The position numbers and the translations under genes are program-made. Shown piece after piece: positions 1-6,832 of a stretch of 12,262 nucleotides of DNA; position 1 is the stretch's first letter; every line of letters begins with the position of its first letter. The notes below the pieces were generated by a model. The model did not search any database and had not been told where the DNA came from. It saw only the letters and a list, made by a program, of their open reading frames with translations. The stretch spans positions 1 through 12,262 of the forward strand of contig JAFCBW010000072.1 of NCBI GenBank assembly GCA_017610525.1. The letters are read 5' to 3'. The stretch is from Candidatus Nanohalarchaeota archaeon. GTDB lineage: Archaea; EX4484-52; B79-G9.

Positions 1-41
1 CAGACCTTACAGTAGACAGGCTTAAGGAACTAATGAAATAA
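1..41 (+). CDS. 3' end of a plus-strand gene, truncated by the window edge
   Basis: Only the last twelve codons are visible. The frame beginning at base 3 reads DLTVDRLKELMK and stops at TAA (39-41). The other two plus frames hit stops within the first 24 bases. The peptide is a charged amphipathic helix, as is common at a protein C-terminus. A T-rich stretch suited to archaeal termination follows about 30 bp later, which supports a real gene end. Twelve residues are too few to identify the product, and the gene could be a chance open frame. Confidence 0.4.
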   Translation, partial: DLTVDRLKELMK

Positions 42-71
42 TTGGTCAATATAATATCTCACATCAACATG

Positions 72-85
72 CTCTCTTTTTCTTC
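72..85 (+). terminator. Candidate U-rich archaeal terminator of the upstream gene
   Basis: The plus strand reads CTCTCTTTTTCTTC about 30 bp after the stop codon at 39-41. Archaeal RNA polymerase terminates at U-rich tracts without needing a stable hairpin, so position and composition fit. There is no other support. Confidence 0.35.
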
Positions 86-184
86 CATACCCTCCATGGG
101 CACACAAACCACAGAAACATGAAGAAGTATGCGCAGAAGAGGATATCGCCTGCGTTGGAATGAAACATTCCTAGATAGATGCGC

Positions 185-405
185 ACTATAGTCAAGGCAT
201 AAAATAAATGAGCAAACATCACCCAAAACAAAATTGCCTTGATCTATCCGGGCGAATCACAGATTCGCTGGATTTTCGAAATGTTCACCCATTTCGAATT
301 TCGAAAATTGGAAATTGGGTACCAATTTTCAAAATCCTAAAATTGCATCGCAATTTTAAGGATATGGGAAGGCACTCCACTCAATTTATTAGTGCCTTCA
401 CTATA
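185..405 (+). repeat. Multi-hairpin element, long form (copy C, four central hairpins)
   Basis: The terminal repeats TATAGT (187-192) and ACTATA (400-405) pair. Stem P1 is TCAAGGCA (192-199) with TGCCTTGA (235-242). The linker TCTATCC (243-249) pairs partly with GGATA at 360-364. Between them are four hairpins: GCGAATC/GATTCGC (252-268, loop aca); TTCGAAAT/ATTTCGAA (275-298); GAAAATTGG/CCAATTTTC (303-330), which has an alternative inner pairing; and AAAATTGC/GCAATTTT (339-357, loop atc). After ATATGG comes stem P2, GAAGGCACT (368-376) with AGTGCCTTC (391-399). The same plan with different stem sequences occurs at 493-595 (inverted) and 10546-10700. It could be a structured RNA, a cruciform-forming intergenic repeat comparable to ERIC or MITE elements, or a recombination site. 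The sequence alone does not decide. Confidence 0.8.
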
Positions 406-492
406 CATTTAAGAGGAATACTCCTGCGAGCGCTCTTGAAAGTCCATTTTTCCGAAATCAGCCACAAGATATCAGTTGCAGTGAGTACGTTA

Positions 493-595
493 TATAGTTG
501 AAGACATAATTAATTGGACAAATGTCTTCACCATATAGATTAGCGCCTATTGATTATTTGTCAATTTTTTCTATTTAATAACAACGCTAACTATA
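493..595 (-). repeat. Multi-hairpin element, short form (copy A, no central hairpins), inverted
   Basis: Read on the minus strand this is TATAGTT, stem P1 (CGCTAA at 585-590 pairing with TTAGCG at 540-545), the linker TCTATATGG, stem P2 (GAAGACAT/ATGTCTTC, 500-507 and 522-529), then AACTATA. The terminal repeats TATAGTT (493-499) and AACTATA (589-595) pair over 7 bp. It is nearly identical outside the centre to the copy at 10546-10700 but lacks that copy's 52-bp central insert: TCTAT joins ATGG directly. It lies in opposite orientation to both other copies. The P1 loop also shares the segment TTGACAAATAATCAA with the copy near 10580. Confidence 0.8.
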
Positions 596-597
596 AT

Positions 598-768
598 GGG
601 TTTGGTGTGCGTACTCCTTTTGTTGAGGCTGCATTACTATTGATTATTACTTCAAAAGCTATTGTTTTTGGCACTTTAGTGAGATATCACCAAACGCCAT
701 CATTAGACTCTTTGATCGTGGCTTGTGCAACAGCACCTCATACTTTGGATACAATAAAAAATATATAA
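598..768 (+). pseudogene. Orphan T/G-rich open reading frame, possible gene remnant
   Basis: One plus frame runs open from inside the hairpin element to TAA at 766-768 and encodes a peptide of about 56 residues from 598. It has a hydrophobic middle (AALLLIITSKAIVFGTLV) and ends HTLDTIKNI. Codons are T-ending (GCT, GTT, CCT, ACT), unlike the A/C-ending codons of the next gene. There is no ATG in a useful position, only TTG 550 or GTG 607, and no ribosome binding site. The stop codon lies inside the TATA box of the downstream gene. I do not recognise the protein. It may be the 3' remnant of a gene cut off by the adjacent hairpin element, or a chance frame. Confidence 0.25.
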
Positions 769-769
769 A
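762..769 (+). promoter_or_regulatory. TATA box for the membrane-protein gene
   Basis: TATATAAA is preceded by an A-tract (AAAAA) that can serve as BRE. Its centre at about 765 predicts transcription start near 791. That is downstream of the ATG at 787 and upstream of the ATG at 823, so it supports the later start. Confidence 0.6.
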
Positions 770-810
770 CCAACAACCCCAATATCATGTATAACATAAC
801 AACCCGAAAA

Positions 811-815
811 AAGGT
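811..815 (+). promoter_or_regulatory. Ribosome binding site that decides the start at 823
   Basis: AAGGT lies 7 nt before ATG 823 and downstream of the predicted transcription start. ATG 787 has no such site and would lie upstream of the expected mRNA 5' end. Confidence 0.5.
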
Positions 816-822
816 CTTAAAC

Positions 823-1335
823 ATGCCAGTAGCAGAATTAACCGGTCCATCACCCATAGAGATCATGCTCGGCAACATGAACCGCCTTGACTTTTTCGAC
901 TTTTTCTTCGTATGGCTCCTCTTCTTTGTAATAATCTATGCTATACTGAAAAAAGCAGAATTCTCAGAAGAGCTATCAGTAAACGCAGTAATCGCTTTCG
1001 TAGTAGCCTTCTTCATAATCAACTACACACCCATAGGAATGACCTTAGGCACATTCTTCTCAACACTATTCGGACTTGCAGCCGTAATAATCGCAGGGCT
1101 TTTGGTAGGAATCCTGTTCTTAGGCATGGCAGGCATCAAGTTCGACGAACTCCTCGGCAAAGGCAACAAAACCGCCATAGCAGTCCTGTTAGGCTTCCTT
1201 GCCATAATAGCCTTCATAAGCGTCGGCGGCCTGGGCTTCTTCAACATAGAAAGCGACATCGTAATCACACTATTCATGATTCTTTTAATGCTCTTTGCCG
1301 TAATGTTCATAGCAAAAGGCGATGAAAGCAAATAA
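823..1335 (+). CDS. Five-helix integral membrane protein of unknown function
   Basis: The 170-residue protein has a short N-terminus (MPVAELTGPSPIEIM) followed by about five hydrophobic helices near residues 24-42, 52-72, 75-101, 114-137 and 143-161. Charged stretches lie between them (KKAEFSEE, FDELLGKGNK). The tail is short and charged (AKGDESK). No catalytic or transport motif is recognisable. A start at 787 would add 12 residues, but the TATA box and ribosome binding site favour 823. It is the only complete plus-strand gene and converges on the coiled-coil/pilin-like cluster, so it is not co-transcribed with it. Its codons end mostly in A or C, opposite to the minus-strand genes, following the strand composition. 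It could be a small channel or scaffold, but nothing here shows that. Confidence 0.85.
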   Translation: MPVAELTGPSPIEIMLGNMNRLDFFDFFFVWLLFFVIIYAILKKAEFSEELSVNAVIAFVVAFFIINYTPIGMTLGTFFSTLFGLAAVIIAGLLVGILFLGMAGIKFDELLGKGNKTAIAVLLGFLAIIAFISVGGLGFFNIESDIVITLFMILLMLFAVMFIAKGDESK

Positions 1336-1343
1336 AACCCGGC

Positions 1344-1348
1344 AAAAA
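1344..1348 (-). terminator. Candidate T5 terminator tract between convergent genes
   Basis: On the minus strand GAATTTTTGCC lies about 75 nt after the stop of the gene at 1421. It is the only T5 run in the 85-bp convergent gap and has no strong hairpin. This is a weak call. Confidence 0.25.
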
Positions 1349-1420
1349 TTCATTCTCAACAGAACAAACAATTATATGCGCAACAGAAATAATTCATATC
1401 CTACTTAGACAATAGACCCT

Positions 1421-2509
1421 CTACACCCTCTCATCAACATCCGACTCATCAAAAACATCATCTTCTCCCTTATGAGAACCCATCTTATGCGCATCACTCT
1501 TCCCACCTACACCCGCATGAGTGGACACTTCCTTATGAGCATCATCATCCTGCGAATCATGCTTGTCATCACCCAATGCATCACCAAAAATATCATCATG
1601 CTCATGCCTCTTGCCCTTCTCCTCCTGCTCATCCTCAACCTTGGCATCCGCAACATCAAACATCCCCGCATCATGCCCATGCCCTGACCCTGCATCAACA
1701 TCCCCTACATGACCTGCCACAAACTCCTTAACCTCCCTCACACTATCCACAAGATTAGGCACAATATCCTTAAACGCCCTCTCAAGCCCCGCAACCCTCG
1801 GCTCAATATCAATCATCTTAGTAGCATTCTCCTTAATCCCTTCATGCGCAGACCCCATCTCCTTTCGCCTCGCATCATCCTTCTCCTGCGCATCAGACTT
1901 AAACTCACCAATGATCTGCTGGATGCTCTTAATCTGCTCACCGATCTCCTTCATCTCAGACCGGAGTGAATTCACACGCTCATTCACAACCGACTCAACA
2001 ATCTCATAGATATTCTCTCTCTCCTGATCACTGATATCCGCCTGCTGCCCACCCCCTTCATCTTCAGGCATACTTATCCCCGCCGGCCTTCCTTCCCCCC
2101 CCATAGGAGACATATTCGTAGAATCAGTAAACGCCTGTGGCCTCTTCGAGAAATCCATATCCTGCCTGTCTGCACTCATCAGGTCCTGATCCAGAAACTG
2201 ATCCTGCGTAGACTGCATAGGCGCGCCGCCCATATCCTGCGCTCCGCCAAATGCCTGTCCCGGCGGCGGCCCCGCCATCGGCGGTGGTGCACCCGTAACC
2301 TCATTTCTCACAGACTCATTAAGTGCATCATCAATCTCCTTGAAACTATACCCCTCATCCTTAAGAGATCGAATAATATCAGACTCCGCAAGCCCCTTCG
2401 CACTAAGTTCACTAATCACAATATGCGGATCCCGCCGGTCACCCTGGCCCTGCCCGCCAGCCGCTGCCGGCTTCTTCTTCGTAAGCCTTCCAAACAACTT
2501 AAACTTCAT
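1421..2509 (-). CDS. Coiled-coil protein with P/G/Q-rich linker and His/Asp-rich tail
   Basis: The 362-residue protein has no signal peptide or membrane helix, so it is probably cytoplasmic. Order of parts: a basic N-terminus (1-13, FKLFGRLTKKK); a small helical segment (about 29-66, ISELSAKGLAESDI...GYSFKEIDDALNESV), a motif type seen in DPANN proteins; a Pro/Gly/Gln/Met-rich low-complexity linker (73-158); and a long helical and coiled-coil part (159-265) that includes IEPRVAGLERAFKDIVP. The final stretch is acidic and has ten histidines (267-346, for example GHGHD and RHEHDD), so it is likely disordered and could bind metal. The start ATG overlaps the stop of the upstream gene (ATGA) and follows a strong GAGGAG site, so the pair is translationally coupled. 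The layout recalls the soluble FlaC/D/E proteins of the archaellum, but homology is not demonstrable by eye. Confidence 0.88.
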   Translation of the reverse strand: MKFKLFGRLTKKKPAAAGGQGQGDRRDPHIVISELSAKGLAESDIIRSLKDEGYSFKEIDDALNESVRNEVTGAPPPMAGPPPGQAFGGAQDMGGAPMQSTQDQFLDQDLMSADRQDMDFSKRPQAFTDSTNMSPMGGEGRPAGISMPEDEGGGQQADISDQERENIYEIVESVVNERVNSLRSEMKEIGEQIKSIQQIIGEFKSDAQEKDDARRKEMGSAHEGIKENATKMIDIEPRVAGLERAFKDIVPNLVDSVREVKEFVAGHVGDVDAGSGHGHDAGMFDVADAKVEDEQEEKGKRHEHDDIFGDALGDDKHDSQDDDAHKEVSTHAGVGGKSDAHKMGSHKGEDDVFDESDVDERV

Positions 2510-2874
2510 AGCCTCTCCTCAATCAACTCTTCAACCTCTTTTCTGGTCACGAACTTCGTCGTAATCGGATTAATCAAATCAAGATAATTCTCCGTCTCCT
2601 TAAACTCCCTGCGCGGCACCAGCTCCCTGATCTCACGATGGATCTTATCAATATCAACCTCAATATTCGCAAGCCTGTCAAGTATCTGCTTAATCGTACA
2701 TTTAGTAGACGTCTCACCATCAATAATCGTCTTCTTCTGCTTAATAGACTCCGTCTGCAGCGAATTCAGCTGCTCCTTAAGATTCCTGATATTCTCCTCA
2801 AGCTCACGTACTCTCTTACTGTTATCATTTACACGACCGACAACATTATTCAGCATCACATTCATAGCAGGCAT
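2506..2874 (-). CDS. Small coiled-coil protein, coupled to the next gene
   Basis: The 122-residue protein is soluble and almost entirely helical. Residues 12-50 form a coiled coil (RVRELEENIRNLKEQLNSL). A second helical part follows (64-85, ILDRLANIEVDIDKIHREI). The C-terminal module contains YLDLINPITTKF followed by VTRKEVEELIEERL. I recall the LINPxTTKFVT type of motif from archaeal coiled-coil proteins near type IV filament genes, but I cannot name the family securely. ATG 2874 lies 29 bp from a TATA box; ATG 2865 is an alternative. The stop overlaps the start of the 362-residue gene by four bases, so both proteins probably act together, perhaps as a cytoplasmic scaffold. Confidence 0.85.
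   Translation of the reverse strand: MPAMNVMLNNVVGRVNDNSKRVRELEENIRNLKEQLNSLQTESIKQKKTIIDGETSTKCTIKQILDRLANIEVDIDKIHREIRELVPRREFKETENYLDLINPITTKFVTRKEVEELIEERL
2512..2520 (-). promoter_or_regulatory. Strong ribosome binding site inside the upstream gene
   Basis: On the minus strand GAGGAGAGG precedes ATG 2509 by 2 nt, with the GAGGAG core 5 nt away. It lies in the last codons of the 122-residue gene, consistent with coupled translation. Confidence 0.6.
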
Positions 2875-2898
2875 ATACCACTAATTATGTTCTCCCTA

Positions 2899-2907
2899 AT
2901 ATATATC
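2899..2907 (-). promoter_or_regulatory. TATA box for the coiled-coil gene pair
   Basis: The minus strand reads AAAGATATATATTAG. The TATA core is centred at about 2903, which is 29 bp from ATG 2874 and predicts a leader of only a few bases. It lies in the 61-bp gap after the 437-residue gene, so the pair probably has its own transcript. Confidence 0.6.
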
Positions 2908-2935
2908 TTTATCACATGGGTGTACCCCCAACTCA

Positions 2936-4249
2936 TCACCCGCACTCCGCATAATCCTCCGCCATATAATCCACACCCGTAGTACTCAAAGCACTGACAA
3001 ACAAATTAACTCTCCATTCAAGCGCCTCCATACCACCTCCCTTGGCAACCTCAATAGACATATCACGGCACACAACAGTAAAATCCACATCAGTATCATA
3101 AACCAGCCCGAAACTCAATCCGCAGCACGTCTCACATATCTCCTCCTCCTCCAAATACCCCCGCTCATCCGCGGCAAGCACCTCATACTTCTCGCTGGAC
3201 ACAACACAATACTCCCCATAATCAGGATCAACCTCACAATCCGGCCTTTCACAAACAGATTCACTTGACACCCCATTACATATTTTACCACTACCCCTGA
3301 CCGCGCACCTGTCAATCAGGCAACTGGCGCACGACCCGCTGCAGCACCCATCTGACTCATAACTGCGCCTCTTTTCATTAACAACAACCGGCTCCCTAAT
3401 AGAAATACACCTGATGACCGCATCGCAACTCACATTACCTCCCCCAAAATACCTGTACTCCTCCACCAGATCCCTGACAGCCTCATCCACACTGGATTCC
3501 ACAACATACTTCATCCTCCCCTCCCAGCATGGAAAAATCATATCTACAACAGTACCTGCATCAGGACAATATGGTTCACTGCACGAGCAGTCCTCAAAAC
3601 TCAACCCCATAGGCATAATCGCACCATCATTCAGCTTCCTCTCAATATTCTCACCGGCCACATCATCCAAAACCCACTCCTTCAATATCTCATAATCATA
3701 CCAGAAATGATTTACACCCAGATCCTTCTCAATCACCACATCCTCATTACTCACAAAAGAACTCCCGTCACTCATCCTGACATTCAGTCCCCCTCCCCTC
3801 ACAACAACCTCCTTCTTATCATCAGAAAATACAGTATTCACACAAGACATCCTCCCAACACTCAAAAAGTCAACCCCATCTACTTCATCTTCAATCAAAG
3901 AGATATACGAATTCACAATATCTGCCGTCTCATCATTGACCTCTGCCATAACTTCAGAAACATCAGGCACCTGCGGGACAACACACTGCCAATACCTGAC
4001 CTCATCATCATTCCAGCCCCCCTTCACAGCAACAGCACCCAAAGCACGGCTGCCCGCCAATCCAAGAGCCATTTCAGCATAAGAAAGAACCTTATAAGAC
4101 TCCTCATTCAGCCTCGAAAAAACAAAAGTCTCAGTAGAACTGACCTTCTCACTAATACCCATATTAGCATTATACTGCATCCATATAAGACCTGCAATAG
4201 CAAGCCCTATAATAATAAAACCCATAACCGCTACACTTACACCCTTCAT
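2936..4249 (-). CDS. Large pilin-like, Cys-rich secreted protein
   Basis: The 437-residue protein starts MKGVSVAVMG and runs straight into one hydrophobic helix (4-24). That is the geometry of an archaeal prepilin, with K-G as a possible processing site, but there is no glutamate at +5. A helical region follows (30-75, containing ALGLAGSRALGAVAV). The extracellular part is then acidic. A dense cysteine cluster spans 302-348 (C302, C303, C307, C310, C315, C324, C333, C338, C348), followed by CETCCG at 372-377. Many cysteines outside the cell imply disulfides. It lies 9 bp after the preceding pilin-like gene with a GGTGAT just before the ATG, and it is the last gene of a four-gene run. The size is far above a normal pilin, so a tip or minor subunit is more likely than a shaft subunit. 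I do not recognise the domain. Confidence 0.85.
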   Translation of the reverse strand: MKGVSVAVMGFIIIGLAIAGLIWMQYNANMGISEKVSSTETFVFSRLNEESYKVLSYAEMALGLAGSRALGAVAVKGGWNDDEVRYWQCVVPQVPDVSEVMAEVNDETADIVNSYISLIEDEVDGVDFLSVGRMSCVNTVFSDDKKEVVVRGGGLNVRMSDGSSFVSNEDVVIEKDLGVNHFWYDYEILKEWVLDDVAGENIERKLNDGAIMPMGLSFEDCSCSEPYCPDAGTVVDMIFPCWEGRMKYVVESSVDEAVRDLVEEYRYFGGGNVSCDAVIRCISIREPVVVNEKRRSYESDGCCSGSCASCLIDRCAVRGSGKICNGVSSESVCERPDCEVDPDYGEYCVVSSEKYEVLAADERGYLEEEEICETCCGLSFGLVYDTDVDFTVVCRDMSIEVAKGGGMEALEWRVNLFVSALSTTGVDYMAEDYAECG

Positions 4250-4258
4250 ATCACCACT

Positions 4259-4777
4259 TCACCACACCCACAGGTACGCAATCGCACTATCCCGTGAATC
4301 CGCAATCGGAACAACCGCCCTGTGCACCATGACATCAACATCATCACTCGGCATCCCGTTGACTTCAAACGACCTGACGCCATCCCTCTCAACAAAAAAA
4401 TAATAACTATAGTCTGTCAAAGTCCGCTCAAGATAGTCACTGGCAACAGCCATCGCATCCACCTCAGAACCCCTGGCAATATACAACCAATCATGACCTT
4501 CATCAGAAAACCCCAGCGACTCACCAATAACTCCTGCAACCGTACCATGGGCGCCATCAACATAATACATATTCACAAGCACAATCTCCGCATACTTATA
4601 CTTCTGCTGCTTTGCAATCATCTTCGAAGACTCAATCTTCTGGTTCTGCGTAACAAAAAAGAAATACAAAAAAACCACTGAAACAAGCATAATCACAGCC
4701 ATGATATTCAGCATTGACTCCTGCCCCTTACATCTATTACTCTGCCCTTCACACAAACACTTCATAAAAACACACAT
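4259..4777 (-). CDS. Pilin-like membrane-anchored protein
   Basis: The 172-residue protein has a basic, Cys-containing leader (MCVFMKCLCEGQSNRCKGQE), then a hydrophobic helix at about 23-41. KGQ at 17-19 matches the K-G-Q core of class III signal peptides, although the S-x-E part is replaced by E-S-M-L. The exterior domain (50-172) is acidic and Tyr-rich (TDYSYYFFVERDG) and ends LWVW. ATG 4777 overlaps the stop of the upstream gene as TGATG, so translation is coupled. ATG 4765 is an alternative giving a shorter leader. The hydrophobic, Trp-rich C-terminus is unusual and could dock into a partner. No family is recognised; the pilin-like role is inferred from the N-terminus and neighbours. Confidence 0.82.
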   Translation of the reverse strand: MCVFMKCLCEGQSNRCKGQESMLNIMAVIMLVSVVFLYFFFVTQNQKIESSKMIAKQQKYKYAEIVLVNMYYVDGAHGTVAGVIGESLGFSDEGHDWLYIARGSEVDAMAVASDYLERTLTDYSYYFFVERDGVRSFEVNGMPSDDVDVMVHRAVVPIADSRDSAIAYLWVW

Positions 4778-5541
4778 CAATTAACAACTCTCAACTGCTT
4801 CTTATTATGATTATATTTAAAGACAATATACTGATTCCCTGCCTCAATCTGCTTGAACTCAATATTATCGAAACTTAAAACCTTGCAAAAATCACCTGCA
4901 TATGTCCTAAGGCAAATACTCTTCCTCCCATCCCCATCAACCATCACAACAGGATAATCCAGCCTGATAGTCATAGAAGCACTCACATGCTTATCCATCT
5001 CACACCCAATCCTATACACCTTCTCAACCATCCCGACAACAGACTCAAGATCACCCTGCCTCAAATTCAGATTAAGCTCCCCCGCACTCACAGACCCGTC
5101 TTCATATCTGATCGCAACAGGCATAGTAATCCCGAATTCATGCTTTAATCCATACACACCCGAATCCTCCGCCTCTCCAAGCCGCCACGAACTCTCGTTT
5201 GGCGAATCAATATCCCTGACAGTCGCACTCCACCCCAGCCTCTCAGCCCTCATACAAGGCGCCTCATTATTAACAAAATCCTCATTAAGCGCATCAAGCA
5301 TACGTGCACTCACAAGATAAGGATATCTGGTAGAATTACATGAAATGCAATCAATAACCTCATCAAACACAGGAATCGCTTTTGACTTAAAATCATATTC
5401 CTCTGCTTCCTGTGCAATATGAACATTCACCTCCAGAGTCTTAACCACAAAAATCGCAAAAATACTTATAAGTATGATTAACATTATCGGCTGCGTAAAT
5501 ATATTTATCTGCCCCTTCCTTTCTTGCTTCCTAAAAATCAC
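4777..5541 (-). CDS. Pilin-like protein with class III-type signal
   Basis: The 254-residue protein is taken from GTG 5541, because this codon follows TGAGGATA (ribosome binding site at 5543-5549) and overlaps the upstream gene by only 11 bp. Earlier in-frame ATGs near 5613 would give an 83-bp overlap and an atypically long leader. From the GTG the leader is VIFRKQERKG followed by QINIFTQPIM and a helix at about 18-33, a good K-G-Q processing site. The exterior domain contains paired cysteines (CISC, CLRTYAGDFC) and mixed beta-type sequence (VSASMTIRLDYPVVMVDG). It is the second gene of a coupled four-gene run. No domain is recognised beyond the pilin-like N-terminus. Confidence 0.85.
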   Translation of the reverse strand: MIFRKQERKGQINIFTQPIMLIILISIFAIFVVKTLEVNVHIAQEAEEYDFKSKAIPVFDEVIDCISCNSTRYPYLVSARMLDALNEDFVNNEAPCMRAERLGWSATVRDIDSPNESSWRLGEAEDSGVYGLKHEFGITMPVAIRYEDGSVSAGELNLNLRQGDLESVVGMVEKVYRIGCEMDKHVSASMTIRLDYPVVMVDGDGRKSICLRTYAGDFCKVLSFDNIEFKQIEAGNQYIVFKYNHNKKQLRVVN

Positions 5542-6046
5542 TATCCTCACAATCCTTGCATTTAGGGTCGCACACATCAAACAACCTGCACCCTTTATCA
5601 CATACATCATCATTAATATTACATGTCCTCATGCATGTCCCGCGCTTAAGCTCAATAATGCCCTCTGTTTTCCGTATGCATATTACCTTCGAATTCTCTA
5701 TATCTGCATCCCTGACATCTTGCGAAAGAAGAACAGACACAGCATCCCTCGTCGGGTATTTAATAGAAAGTCTCCGCTCATCAACAGTCAGCCTATATGT
5801 TCTGGCAGAAGTATCAAAGATATACTCGACATTATCCTGTTTAGATAAATAAACCATGCTTATCTTCGACTTCAACTCCCCTGCAAACTCCCTTTCAGAT
5901 GTAGCGAACACATTGCCTATCTGGTAAATTGCAAGATTATAAAACGACGCAAAAAACAATATCGACGCAATTAACCCCCCGATAAAAAGAACAGACTCCA
6001 CAGTAACAGATGCTCCCTTTCGCCTCATCCTGCAATGCGCAGCCAT
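5531..6046 (-). CDS. Pilin-like protein with class III signal and seven-Cys tail
   Basis: The 171-residue protein starts MAAHCRMRRKGASVTVES. KGA-S-V-T-V-E is close to the class III consensus, with glutamate at +5 if cleavage follows the alanine. A helix at about 18-37 follows. The middle (40-125) is mixed alpha/beta. The last 34 residues carry seven cysteines in close spacing (CMRTC, VCDKGC, VCDPKCKDC), which looks like a small disulfide or metal-binding module. ATG 6046 lies 26 bp from a TATA box, so the mRNA is probably leaderless and this is the first gene of the run ending at 2936. It is a plausible minor pilin, with the sequence outside the N-terminus unrecognised. Confidence 0.88.
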   Translation of the reverse strand: MAAHCRMRRKGASVTVESVLFIGGLIASILFFASFYNLAIYQIGNVFATSEREFAGELKSKISMVYLSKQDNVEYIFDTSARTYRLTVDERRLSIKYPTRDAVSVLLSQDVRDADIENSKVICIRKTEGIIELKRGTCMRTCNINDDVCDKGCRLFDVCDPKCKDCEDSDF

Positions 6047-6068
6047 AACTAAATTATGTCAGTCCTGC

Positions 6069-6076
6069 AATATAAA
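6069..6076 (-). promoter_or_regulatory. TATA box for the four-gene pilin-like operon
   Basis: The minus strand reads CTTTATATTGC. The centre at about 6072.5 is 26.5 bp from ATG 6046, the expected archaeal TATA-to-start distance, so the A of the ATG is likely the first mRNA base. Confidence 0.7.
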
Positions 6077-6103
6077 GTTTGACGGCAACTACTCAGGCAT
6101 AAC

Positions 6104-6118
6104 AATATCTGAGATATT
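6104..6118. repeat. Perfect short hairpin in the 6047-6294 gap
   Basis: AATATC-tga-GATATT, with a 6-bp stem and 3-nt loop, lies about 30 bp upstream of the TATA box at 6069. It could be an operator or a chance inverted repeat. The rest of the 248-bp gap holds no gene I can support. It has a plus-strand T-run (6150-6156) and, on the minus strand, a weak TTTT shortly after the stop at 6295. Confidence 0.35.
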
Positions 6119-6294
6119 ATGGTGAAATTTGCAACAACGTTCGAGAATGCTATTTTTTAATCTTTTAACCCATATTGGAATTAACAAATTAGCTTCTTTT
6201 GATATGCTCGCAAGTTTCTGATTTCTATGGTGTGGATAGTTACACATGGGCAAAGAATCCGCGCAGCAGCATAAAACCCCTCCCCAAAGAATAC

Positions 6295-6810
6295 TCAGTC
6301 CACATCCCCCGCAAGCACAGAAACATAGTCCTCATTTTTAACAAAATAAGTAGGAAACGTAGTATATACAGGCTTCTTCAATATCTTATCAGCAAGCGTC
6401 ATAACCGTCTTTTTCTGCCCGAAATAGCTCATCTCAACATCGCACACAAGTCTCCTGCAATTCAGCCTGTCCTCCCTCAACTTCATGCACAAATAACTCC
6501 CGACAAACGTCTCATCATTCTTCACCCTTTCATCAAAATCTTCCGGGAACACCTTATCATCATTAGCAATATAAATACCTTCGACAATGTCCGGTATACT
6601 GATATCATAGAAATCCTCCTCACCCTCGCTGGACGTACATAACGTATTAGAGCGCGCATATATTTCAGAAAACTGCTGCTTGGCATCCTGGCGCGCATTC
6701 TCCATAAAAACCTTATTAAGCATACTCGTAAATGTCCCGATAACCAGAAGCCCTATAATCAACCCTGAAATCACCCAGTTCCACGCAAACGCCTTTCTTT
6801 GACTGTTCAT
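6295..6810 (-). CDS. Small pilin-like protein
   Basis: The 171-residue protein starts MNSQRKAFAWNW, then a single helix at about 10-30 (VISGLIIGLLVIGTFTS). The R-K-A junction directly before the hydrophobic segment fits an archaeal prepilin leader, but Trp and Asn replace the usual Q-x-S-x-E residues, so processing is uncertain. The exterior domain has four cysteines (NTLCTS, YLCMK, LNCRRLVC) that could form two disulfides. It follows the Cys-repeat/PepSY-like gene by 22 bp without a visible promoter and is probably the last gene of the peptidase transcript. No family is recognised. Confidence 0.85.
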   Translation of the reverse strand: MNSQRKAFAWNWVISGLIIGLLVIGTFTSMLNKVFMENARQDAKQQFSEIYARSNTLCTSSEGEEDFYDISIPDIVEGIYIANDDKVFPEDFDERVKNDETFVGSYLCMKLREDRLNCRRLVCDVEMSYFGQKKTVMTLADKILKKPVYTTFPTYFVKNEDYVSVLAGDVD

Positions 6811-6832
6811 ATTACTGCCCTAAATCAGACTT

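Larger units (their letters stand above)
42..786. other. 745-bp region without a firm gene, rich in inverted repeats
   Basis: This is the longest non-coding stretch of the window. In order it holds: a T-rich run (72-85); a small perfect hairpin GGAATG-aaa-CATTCC (157-171); a large multi-hairpin element (185-405); a spacer with short palindromes such as GAGCGCTC; an inverted smaller copy of the same element (493-595); a T/G-rich open frame with no good start (598-768); and the TATA box of the gene at 823. The plus frame 55-174 is open and reads like a Cys-containing peptide ending ACVGMKHS, but it has no start codon, so it is not called as a gene. Confidence 0.7.

Noticed and set aside
55..174. 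Open plus frame ending EEVCAEEDIACVGMKHS
   Set aside because: It looks coding in its second half but lacks any start codon, so it is at most a remnant, and it overlaps a hairpin at 157-171.
185..405. tRNA or other known RNA gene suggested by the cloverleaf-like folding
   Set aside because: There is no T-loop or anticodon-arm consensus, the stems are the wrong lengths, and the central arm varies from none to four hairpins.
208..501. Plus-strand frame of 97 codons across the long hairpin element
   Set aside because: It reads straight through several perfect hairpins and into the second element. Its sequence is dictated by the inverted repeats, not by a protein.
185..600. CRISPR array
   Set aside because: The repeats are inverted and differ in sequence, with no constant direct repeats, no regular spacers and no cas genes nearby.
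3707..4297. Open plus-strand frame of 196 codons opposite the 437-residue pilin-like gene
   Set aside because: It has His/Asn/Pro/Thr-rich shadow composition, no ribosome binding site or promoter, and lies opposite a coupled operon gene.
5542..5613. Upstream ATG start for the 254-residue pilin-like protein
   Set aside because: It would overlap the previous gene by 83 bp and give an unusually long leader. GTG 5541 has a good ribosome binding site and a normal prepilin leader.
6199..6642. Plus-strand frame starting in the 6047-6294 gap (YGVDSYTWAKNP...)
   Set aside because: The first part looks protein-like, but it starts at TTG without a ribosome binding site and then runs antisense into the pilin-like gene at 6295-6810.
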